DNA of 5,108 nt from NCBI GenBank assembly GCA_027031305.1, contig JALVRJ010000200.1, positions 1-5,108 of the forward strand, in the 5' to 3' direction. Within the stretch, counting starts at the first letter, position 1. Each line of letters opens with the position of its first letter. This stretch comes from Hyphomicrobiales bacterium. GTDB taxonomy: Bacteria; Pseudomonadota; Alphaproteobacteria; Rhizobiales; Aestuariivirgaceae. Positions 1 through 5,108 of this stretch are shown piece after piece. The notes under the pieces were generated by a model, which made no database searches, had not been told where the DNA came from, and saw only the letters and a list, made by a program, of their open reading frames with translations. A program made the translations under genes and the position numbers.

Positions 1-1106
<1,106 letters not shown>

Positions 1107-1172
1107 TTACCCCTTTCCTCTCTTTCAGATGTATGTTCCGTTGCGTCTTTTCGTCGGATTGCGTGGCTGGCG

Positions 1173-1463
1173 TCAGTCTTCCAGGATGCCCAGGATGTCG
1201 GACTCCTTCATGATCAGCAGCTCCTCGCCGTCGATGGTGACCTCGGAGCCCGACCATTTGCCGAACAGCACCTTGTCGCCCACCTTCACGTCCAGCGGCA
1301 CCAGCTTGCCGTTCTCGTCGCGGGCGCCAGGCCCCACGGCCAGCACCTCGCCCTGCTGCGGCTTCTCCTTGGCGGTGTCGGGAATGATGATGCCGCTGGG
1401 GGTCTTGTTCTCTTCCTCGATGCGGCGGATGAGCACGCGATCATGCAAGGGACGGAATGCCAT
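1173..1463 (-). CDS. groES: Co-chaperonin GroES (Hsp10)
   Basis: Small chaperonin subunit; a heptameric ring that caps the GroEL cavity in the cytoplasm. The protein is 96 residues, the normal family length. It opens with the typical [14 protein letters not shown], has a mobile loop at about residues 16-33 with the hydrophobic GroEL-contact tripeptide III (25-27) inside [12 protein letters not shown], and ends with the conserved [15 protein letters not shown]. The frame extends 27 codons upstream, but the ATG at 1461-1463 is the right start: it matches the family N terminus and has a strong Shine-Dalgarno (AGGAG, 1472-1476) eight bases before it. It ends in TGA (1173-1175), 72 bp ahead of groEL, with which it is surely co-transcribed. 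Upstream are a 141-nt leader, a CIRCE operator and a promoter, which imply HrcA repression and heat induction. Confidence 0.98.
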   Translation of the reverse strand: MAFRPLHDRVLIRRIEEENKTPSGIIIPDTAKEKPQQGEVLAVGPGARDENGKLVPLDVKVGDKVLFGKWSGSEVTIDGEELLIMKESDILGILED

Positions 1464-1604
1464 CGTTGTTTCTCCTCGACTGTTGCAATCGGTTGAACCC
1501 ATTCTCTTCCGCCCTTCCTCCGGCGCGGTCGGCCCCGTGGCCAAGGCGGCGCGGAGGAATCGGCGTGCTGATTGCCGAGGCGGCGGTTCGCGCCGGCCTC
1601 GCTG
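1464..1604 (-). promoter_or_regulatory. groES 5' leader (untranslated region)
   Basis: This 141-nt GC-rich leader lies between the CIRCE operator and the groES start. It carries the groES ribosome-binding site at 1471-1477 (GAGGAGA on the minus strand). An 8-bp inverted repeat, CCGGCGCG (1520-1527) and CGCGCCGG (1589-1596), brackets its middle 61 bases and could fold the leader in the mRNA, although such matches are easy to get by chance at this base composition. The groES frame stays open through part of it, but no start there resembles GroES, so I treat it as untranslated. Confidence 0.55.
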
Positions 1605-1631
1605 TTAGCACTCTCCCGAGGCGAGTGCCAA
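1605..1631. promoter_or_regulatory. CIRCE operator (HrcA-binding site) of groESL
   Basis: Inverted repeat TTAGCACTC (1605-1613), 9-bp spacer (1614-1622), GAGTGCCAA (1623-1631). This fits the CIRCE consensus TTAGCACTC-N9-GAGTGCTAA with one mismatch in the right arm; read on the groES strand the first arm is TTGGCACTC. CIRCE is the operator of the heat-shock repressor HrcA, whose active form is maintained by GroEL itself, so the operon titrates its own product. Here it lies just downstream of the predicted -10 box, where a bound repressor would block transcription initiation or early elongation. hrcA itself is not in the window. Confidence 0.94.
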
Positions 1632-1644
1632 CAGGTTCGTGCGG

Positions 1645-1674
1645 GAAATAGTGAGAGCCGGGATTTCCGTCAAG
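1645..1674 (-). promoter_or_regulatory. Predicted groESL promoter (heat-shock type)
   Basis: On the minus strand, CTTGAC (1669-1674; the TTGACG -35 hexamer is 1668-1673) is followed, 17 bp from the hexamer, by TATTTC (1645-1650). The CTTGA start and the CTATTT around the -10 resemble the alphaproteobacterial RpoH consensus (roughly CTTGAA and CYTATNT), but the same boxes would also serve the housekeeping sigma factor. Transcription would start near 1638, a few bases before CIRCE. The position relative to CIRCE is the strongest support; the sigma assignment is inference. Confidence 0.6.
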
Positions 1675-1773
1675 AGGATGGAGGCGAAAAATATCGCCCG
1701 TCCGCGCGAATTGCACGGGTTTTCGGCGGTTGAGTTAATGGTGGGGGGAGCCGTTACAAAACATCCTATCGCG

Positions 1774-1878
1774 CGTTATCCCGGCGCAAGCCGGGATCTC
1801 AGGCCGCCGACATCGGAGAGAACGGCACGAGCCCCCGGCTTCCGCCGGGGTGACGAGAAAGAGGCCGGGGGTGACGAG
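1774..1878. repeat. REP/BIME-like palindromic repeat cluster (two inverted units plus a fragment)
   Basis: Unit 1 (1774-1800, plus) and unit 2 (1829-1855, minus) are 27-nt copies of the same sequence in inverted orientation, identical at 22 of 27 positions by my alignment. Each folds on itself: ATCCCGGC-GCAA-GCCGGGAT (1778-1797, 8-bp stem) and, read on the minus strand, CCCCGGC-GGAA-GCCGGGG (1833-1850, 7-bp stem). Both loops are GNRA tetraloops in the same sense of the unit. A third half-copy, GCCGGGGGTGACGAG (1864-1878), repeats the edge of unit 2 (1844-1857) without its partner arm. Short palindromes of this CCCGGC-GCAA/GGAA-GCCGGG kind are common dispersed intergenic elements in GC-rich Proteobacteria. 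They sit downstream of the solute-binding gene, where they may stabilise its mRNA 3' end or attenuate read-through into groESL; neither hairpin has a good U tract. Confidence 0.7.
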
Positions 1879-1912
1879 GCAGGGGGCGGCGAGGCAACGA
1901 AAGCGGCAAGGA

Positions 1913-1929
1913 GCGGGATCATTTCCCGC
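1913..1929. other. Small hairpin over the stop codon of the solute-binding gene
   Basis: GCGGGA (1913-1918) and TCCCGC (1924-1929) form a perfect 6-bp stem around a five-base loop that contains most of the TGA stop region (1919-1923). On the minus strand it is followed by a mixed pyrimidine-rich stretch with no clean T run, so it is at best a weak terminator. Confidence 0.3.
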
Positions 1930-3805
1930 CGATCTTCGCCGCCAGCTCCTCGTCGAACCACCAGATGTCGGGAAAGCCCACGGAATACTCGGGGATGCGC
2001 GCGGGCTTGCCAAAACGGTTCCAGCGGGCGGTACGCTCGTAGGTGATGTGCCACATGGGCACGACGTAGAAGTTCCACAGCAGCACGCGGTCGAGGGCGC
2101 GGGTGGCGGCGACGAGCTCCTCGCGGCTCCTGGCGTAGATGATGCGGTCGATGAGGAAGTCCACCGCCTTGTCCTTGATGCCGGCGAGGTTGCGCGAGCC
2201 GGGGCGGGCGGCGGCGGCCGAGCCCCAGTAGTTGCGCTGCTCGTTGCCGGGGCTCAGGGACTGGCCCCAGGAGGCGACGATGATGTCGAAATCGAAGTTC
2301 TGCACCCGGCGCAGGTATTGGGCCGAATCCACCGTGCGCACGGTCACCTGGATGCCCAGTTTCTTGAGGTTTTCGGCATAAGGCAGGACGACGCGCTCGA
2401 AGGCGGGCGAGACGAGCAGGAACTCCACCGTGAAGGGCTGGCCCTCGGCGTTGCGCAGCACGCCCTTCTCGTCCAGCCGCCAGCCGGCCTGCATCAGCAG
2501 GCGCATGGCCCGGCGCAGGTTGTCGCGGCGCTGGCGCGGGGTTTCGTTGACGGGGTTGGCATATTCCTTCGTCAAGGCCTCGGCCGGTATCTGCCCGGCG
2601 AGCAGTTGCAGCAGCTTGCGCTCGCGGCCCCGCGGCAGGCCCTTCGCGGCCAGCTCGGAGTTGGGAAAGAAGCTGTTGGTGCGCGTGTATTGGCCATAGA
2701 AGAGGTTGCGATTGGTCCACTCGAAATCGAAGGCGTAATTGAAGGCCTGGCGCACGCGGCGGTCGGCGAACTTCTTGCGGCGGAGGTTGAAGACGAACGC
2801 CTGCATCCCCTGACTGTTCTTCAGGTAGAATTTCTCCAGCACCACGTCGCCACGGCGGACGGCCGGGAAGTCGTAGCCCGTGGCCCAGCGCTTGGAGTTG
2901 TTTTCCTCGCGCCAGTCGTATTCGTCGGCTTTGAAGGCCTCGAAGGCCACCGTCTCGTCGCGGAAATAGATGACGTGGATCTCGTCGAAGTTGTCGTAGC
3001 CGACGTTGACCGGCAGGTCCTTCGCCCAATAGTCCTCAACGCGGCGCAAGGTAACGTATTCGCCGGGCTTGAAAGAGGCGACGCGGTAGGCGGCGGAGCC
3101 GAGGGGGGCTTCCAGCAGCGGTCTTTCCAGCGAGCGCGGCTTGCCGTTGCCGCCCGGAGCCGTCCACCAGTGGCGGGGGAGCACGGGCATCTGGCCGGTG
3201 ATCTGCGGCAGCTCGCGATTGCCCTTCACCTTGAACGCGAAGCGCACCTCGCGCTCGCCGATTTGTTCCACCCTGTCGATGTCGCGGTAATAGAAGGCAT
3301 AGAAGGGATGCGCCTTCCTCAGCGCCCGCATGGAGAAGATGACGTCCTCGGGAGTGATGGGCTTGCCGTCGTGAAAGCGCGCCTGCTCGCGCAGGCGGTA
3401 GGCGACGAAGGAATAATCGTCAGCGCGGGCGACGGCCTCGGCGATGAGGCCGTATTCGGAGCCGGGCTCGTCCAGCGACGGCTTGATCAGGCGGTCGTAG
3501 GTGGAACCGACGATGCTGGCGGCTTCGCCCTTGAAGGAAAAGGGGTTGAGGCTGTCGAAGGAACCGATGGCGAACAGACGCACCCGACCGCCCTTGGGCG
3601 CGTCCGGCTTCACGTAGTCGAAATGCTTGAAGTCGGGGCCATACTTGAGCTCGCCGAAAAGCGACAGGCCGTGCCGCCAGAGGAGCTGGCCGCCGGCGCC
3701 TGTCTGACCCGCCGACGATTCGGCCATGGCGGCGATGGGCCTGAGGCCGAGCATGGCGGAAATGGCGCTGAGCGATCGCAACAGGGCGCGGCGGGAAAGA
3801 GGCAT
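1919..3805 (-). CDS. YejA-like periplasmic solute-binding protein of an ABC importer (SBP family 5)
   Basis: Predicted periplasmic receptor that would deliver peptides or peptide-like compounds to an ABC importer. The 628-residue protein is near the length of YejA-type receptors and longer than the DppA/OppA norm. Residues 1-28 look like a twin-arginine signal: PLSRRALLRS, a modest hydrophobic stretch, then AMA before ES. The mature part opens with WRHGLSLFGELKYGPDFKHF and YVKPDAPKGG, then SFDSLNPFSFKGEAA (82-96). The core family-5 pattern follows: FHDGKPITPEDVIFSM (144-159), LGSAAYRV (235-242) and RVRQAFNYAFDFEW (350-363). The segment NEQRNYWGSAAAARPGSRNL with GIKDKAVDFLIDRI (521-555) and a WWFDE end is typical of the YejA/microcin C-type group. 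The ATG at 3803-3805 fits the signal peptide, although GAGG upstream is about 12 bases away; the 50 extra upstream codons of the open frame do not look coding. No permease or ATPase gene adjoins it. The family is confident; the substrate is unknown. Confidence 0.93.
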   Translation of the reverse strand: MPLSRRALLRSLSAISAMLGLRPIAAMAESSAGQTGAGGQLLWRHGLSLFGELKYGPDFKHFDYVKPDAPKGGRVRLFAIGSFDSLNPFSFKGEAASIVGSTYDRLIKPSLDEPGSEYGLIAEAVARADDYSFVAYRLREQARFHDGKPITPEDVIFSMRALRKAHPFYAFYYRDIDRVEQIGEREVRFAFKVKGNRELPQITGQMPVLPRHWWTAPGGNGKPRSLERPLLEAPLGSAAYRVASFKPGEYVTLRRVEDYWAKDLPVNVGYDNFDEIHVIYFRDETVAFEAFKADEYDWREENNSKRWATGYDFPAVRRGDVVLEKFYLKNSQGMQAFVFNLRRKKFADRRVRQAFNYAFDFEWTNRNLFYGQYTRTNSFFPNSELAAKGLPRGRERKLLQLLAGQIPAEALTKEYANPVNETPRQRRDNLRRAMRLLMQAGWRLDEKGVLRNAEGQPFTVEFLLVSPAFERVVLPYAENLKKLGIQVTVRTVDSAQYLRRVQNFDFDIIVASWGQSLSPGNEQRNYWGSAAAARPGSRNLAGIKDKAVDFLIDRIIYARSREELVAATRALDRVLLWNFYVVPMWHITYERTARWNRFGKPARIPEYSVGFPDIWWFDEELAAKIGGK

Positions 3806-3846
3806 GGCGTTCACGTTCCTCGGGCTTGGGTGGTCCGTCGCGGCGC

Positions 3847-3874
3847 AGAATAGCAGATTGCCCGGCGGCGCCAA
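3847..3874 (-). promoter_or_regulatory. Candidate promoter of the solute-binding gene
   Basis: On the minus strand TTGGCG (3869-3874) and TATTCT (3847-3852) are spaced by 16 bp, a reasonable sigma70-type pair in otherwise GC-rich DNA. Transcription would begin near 3840, giving a leader of about 35 nt. It lies after the cytochrome terminator, consistent with separate transcription. The match is unverified. Confidence 0.38.
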
Positions 3875-3921
3875 TAGCACCGTGGCGTTGGCGCGATTGA
3901 TAACGGCGCCTGCGGGCGGAA

Positions 3922-3960
3922 CGAGAAAGGAAAGGCCGGTGGCGCCAATGCCCACCGGCC
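3922..3960 (-). terminator. Intrinsic terminator of the cytochrome c gene
   Basis: A perfect 9-bp stem, GGCCGGTGG (3934-3942) with CCACCGGCC (3952-3960), closes a 9-nt loop. Read on the minus strand it is followed at once by TTTCCTTTCTCG (3922-3933), a serviceable U-rich tail. It begins about 30 bp after the cytochrome stop codon and separates that gene from the solute-binding gene downstream. Confidence 0.75.
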
Positions 3961-3991
3961 CATGTCCTGTCGAGATGCGCGGAAAGTCTTA

Positions 3992-4627
3992 TTATTTCGC
4001 CACGCTCTCCAGGTAGGCGATGACGTCGGCGATGTCCTGCGGCTTCTTGAGGCCGGCGAAGGCCATCTTGTTGCCGGGGATGAGACCTTTCGGGTTGGCC
4101 AGGTATCTGGCGAGGTTTTCCTTCGTCCAGGTGCCGATCTCGGCGGCCTTGGCCTTCATGGCATCGGAATACTTGAAGCCTTCCACCGAGGCCACCGGAC
4201 GGCCGACGACACCCTTCAGATAGGGGCCGACCTTGTTCTTTTCCTTGTCGACGAAGTGGCAGGCCTTGCACTTGTTGAACACCTTCTTGCCCTTGGCCGG
4301 GTCGCCGGCGGCGGGGGCGGCGGCAGAGGCCTGTTGCGCCGGCTGCTGCTCGGCTGCGGGCTGCTCGGCTGCGGGCTGCTCGGCCTGTTCGGCGGCGGTC
4401 TGTTCGGCGGCGGCCTGCTTCGTCTCTTCCGTGGCGGCGGGCTGCGCGGCCTCCGTCTTCGCCTCGGCCTCTTCCCCGCCCTTCTTCTCTTCCTCGATTT
4501 GCGGAATGGCGATGGCCGGCTTGGCCGGCTTCTTCACGGTGAAAAACACGTTGGCGAGAGCACGCACGCCGAAAATCAGCGCCAGCGTCAGCACCAGCGA
4601 AACGGCGAAATAGCCAAGTTTGCGCAT
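3992..4627 (-). CDS. Membrane-anchored class I cytochrome c (CycM/c552-like)
   Basis: Electron carrier on the periplasmic face of the inner membrane. In alphaproteobacteria such anchored cytochromes (CycM, c552) pass electrons from the bc1 complex to the terminal oxidase; that role here is inference. The protein has 211 residues: a short MRKLG head, one membrane segment (about 6-29), a low-complexity linker rich in Ala, Glu, Gln and Pro (about 44-107), and a C-terminal haem domain (108-211). The haem site is CKACH (C120, C123, H124), followed by [12 protein letters not shown] and [16 protein letters not shown]. The sixth ligand is predicted to be M188 in IPGNKMAF, and the terminal helix reads [11 protein letters not shown]. 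The start at 4627 has GGGG eight bases upstream; an in-frame ATG two codons earlier (4633) is the alternative. It ends in TAA ahead of a clear terminator and is divergent from kdsB. The linker is longer and more repetitive than I would expect for this group. Confidence 0.94.
   Translation of the reverse strand: MRKLGYFAVSLVLTLALIFGVRALANVFFTVKKPAKPAIAIPQIEEEKKGGEEAEAKTEAAQPAATEETKQAAAEQTAAEQAEQPAAEQPAAEQQPAQQASAAAPAAGDPAKGKKVFNKCKACHFVDKEKNKVGPYLKGVVGRPVASVEGFKYSDAMKAKAAEIGTWTKENLARYLANPKGLIPGNKMAFAGLKKPQDIADVIAYLESVAK
4346..4414. repeat. 15-bp tandem repeats inside the cytochrome linker
   Basis: CTGCTCGGCTGCGGG occurs twice in perfect tandem (4346-4360, 4361-4375), followed by a 9-bp part copy (4376-4384). 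Two related 15-bp units, CTGTTCGGCGGCGGT and CTGTTCGGCGGCGGC, follow (4385-4399, 4400-4414). Since 15 bp is five codons the frame is kept, and the units encode a repeating [10 protein letters not shown] pentapeptide in the linker between membrane anchor and haem domain. The identical copies point to recent slippage or unequal recombination. Confidence 0.85.
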
Positions 4628-4779
4628 GTCCATGACCCCATCATTCTCAGGTTTCCCAGGCCCGGCGCGGCGGCCCGCCCAAGAGGCGGGAAGAACGGGC
4701 AAGGCAAAGTCGCCACGGGCGCCGGACAGACCCCGCATCTGGCTGCGTTACCTAGCGGTTTCACCGCCGGCTTGCAACA

Positions 4780-4790
4780 TGTATAATACA
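4780..4790. promoter_or_regulatory. Candidate -10 region(s) in a short AT-rich palindrome
   Basis: TGTAT (4780-4784) and ATACA (4786-4790) are an inverted repeat around one central base. The plus strand reads a perfect TATAAT (4782-4787), with a poor -35 candidate TTTCAC (4759-4764) 17 bp upstream. The minus strand reads TATTAT (4783-4788), with only a weak TGGGTG (4806-4811) at -35. It could serve kdsB (leader about 210 nt), the cytochrome gene (leader about 150 nt), both, or be a regulator site. Direction is not decided by the sequence. Confidence 0.38.
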
Positions 4791-4841
4791 GAATGCGTGA
4801 TGAACCACCCATCGCCCCGTGTTTCCGCCCATCCCCCAAAT

Positions 4842-4900
4842 CGTGAAAGCAAGGGGGCGGACGGAGGCGCGGGGCGGTTCGCGCCAGTCGGGCTTTCACG
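4842..4900. other. Nested inverted repeat upstream of kdsB
   Basis: A perfect 9-bp inverted repeat, CGTGAAAGC (4842-4850) and GCTTTCACG (4892-4900), encloses 41 bases that contain a second stem, GGCGCG (4866-4871) with CGCGCC (4880-4885) and an 8-nt loop. In RNA on either strand this would make a bulged two-level hairpin. It could be a structured leader or a pair of half-sites for a DNA-binding protein. No known RNA family is recognised. Confidence 0.35.
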
Positions 4901-4987
4901 CAATCTGGCATGAGTTCCTTGCGTCATTTTGCTTCAGGCGAGGCGGACGCGTCATCTGCGATACATCGGAATGGCCAAAGCAAGCCC

Positions 4988-4993
4988 GGGAGG
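4988..4993 (+). promoter_or_regulatory. kdsB ribosome-binding site
   Basis: GGGAGG lies 11 bases before the ATG at 5005. The spacing is slightly long but the match to the Shine-Dalgarno core is good, and it supports the start given by the conserved KdsB N terminus. Confidence 0.7.
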
Positions 4994-5004
4994 CGGAACG
5001 CGGC

Positions 5005-5108
5005 ATGAGCGAAACATCCCTTTACAGCCTGGTCATCATTCCCGCCCGCATGGCCTCCACGCGCCTGCCGGGCAAGCCGCTGGCGGACATCGGCGGCGAG
5101 CCGATGAT
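5005..5108 (+). CDS. kdsB: 3-deoxy-manno-octulosonate cytidylyltransferase (CMP-Kdo synthetase), N-terminal fragment
   Basis: Cytoplasmic enzyme that activates Kdo with CTP to give CMP-Kdo, the donor for the inner core of lipopolysaccharide. Only the first 34 codons are inside the window; the family runs to about 250 residues. The visible part, [20 protein letters not shown] then [14 protein letters not shown], matches the nucleotide-binding N terminus of KdsB: strand SLVIIPAR (8-15), the STRLPGKPL signature (18-26) with the CTP-contacting R15, R20 and K24 region, and IGGEPM (29-34). Related nucleotidyltransferases share the general fold, but this exact [17 protein letters not shown] string is characteristic of KdsB. 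It starts at ATG 5005 and diverges from the cytochrome gene. Confidence 0.94.
   Translation, partial: MSETSLYSLVIIPARMASTRLPGKPLADIGGEPM

Larger units (their letters stand above)
4628..5004. other. Divergent intergenic region between the cytochrome c gene and kdsB
   Basis: These 377 bp carry no convincing gene. They must hold the promoters of both flanking genes, which point away from each other. Visible inside are an AT-rich palindrome with a perfect TATAAT (4780-4790), a small perfect inverted repeat GCGGT-TTC-ACCGC just before it (4755-4767), a nested hairpin (4842-4900), and the kdsB ribosome-binding site (4988-4993). Short frames on both strands here lack plausible ribosome-binding sites and recognisable content. 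Confidence 0.7.

Noticed and set aside
1735..2013. A 92-codon minus-strand frame across the REP-like cluster
   Set aside because: Its translated motifs (VTPAEAGG, IPACAGIT) are the familiar spurious peptides produced by reading through palindromic repeats of this type.
1850..3853. A 667-codon plus-strand open frame opposite the solute-binding gene
   Set aside because: It mirrors the antisense of a clearly coding gene in GC-rich DNA, where stops are rare. The translation has no recognisable domain, while the minus-strand frame has full family motifs.
3806..3955. A 50-codon N-terminal extension of the solute-binding protein
   Set aside because: It would bury the twin-arginine-like signal peptide inside the protein and runs through the predicted promoter up to the edge of the terminator. 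The ATG at 3805 gives a normal exported protein.
4588..4911. A 107-codon minus-strand frame upstream of and overlapping the cytochrome start
   Set aside because: It overlaps the real cytochrome N terminus in another frame, has no ribosome-binding site or domain, and crosses the likely promoter region.
4910..5008. A 32-codon plus-strand frame ([14 protein letters not shown]...) whose TGA overlaps the kdsB ATG
   Set aside because: The ATGA overlap suggests translational coupling, but there is no ribosome-binding site before its ATG and the peptide is nondescript. Chance is the simpler explanation without conservation data.

Overview
The window looks like an ordinary chromosomal housekeeping segment from a GC-rich alphaproteobacterium. 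The pointers are: a GroES/GroEL pair with alphaproteobacterial-type sequence, a CIRCE operator in its TTGGCACTC form next to a heat-shock-type promoter, a membrane-anchored class I cytochrome c of the CycM/c552 kind, a YejA-type solute-binding protein, and KdsB, which implies Kdo-containing lipopolysaccharide. The organism cannot be named from this sequence.

Layout: positions 1-1100 hold the first 366 codons of groEL on the minus strand, cut by the window edge. groES lies just upstream (1173-1463), with a 72-bp gap between the two. A 141-nt leader then separates groES from a CIRCE operator (1605-1631), followed by a sigma70/sigma32-like promoter (1645-1674). Further upstream are two inverted REP-like palindromes and a fragment of a third (1774-1878). 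A large periplasmic solute-binding protein with a twin-arginine-like signal peptide is at 1919-3805 (minus). It has a candidate promoter of its own (3847-3874) and is separated from the next gene by a good intrinsic terminator (3922-3960). A membrane-anchored cytochrome c is at 3992-4627 (minus); its linker is built from 15-bp tandem repeats. A 377-bp divergent intergenic region (4628-5004) carries a short AT-rich palindrome containing a perfect TATAAT, and a nested hairpin. The first 34 codons of kdsB (5005-5108, plus) end the window.

The genes do not form one pathway. groES-groEL is a stress-regulated chaperonin operon, apparently repressed by HrcA through CIRCE. The solute-binding protein stands alone with no permease or ATPase beside it here. 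The cytochrome probably shuttles electrons in the respiratory chain. kdsB belongs to outer-membrane biogenesis. I found no phage, transposase, CRISPR array, tRNA, rRNA or toxin-antitoxin gene. The long plus-strand open frames opposite groEL and the solute-binding gene are GC-driven shadows. I see no convincing novel system; the most interesting items are small non-coding structures and the repeat-built cytochrome linker.
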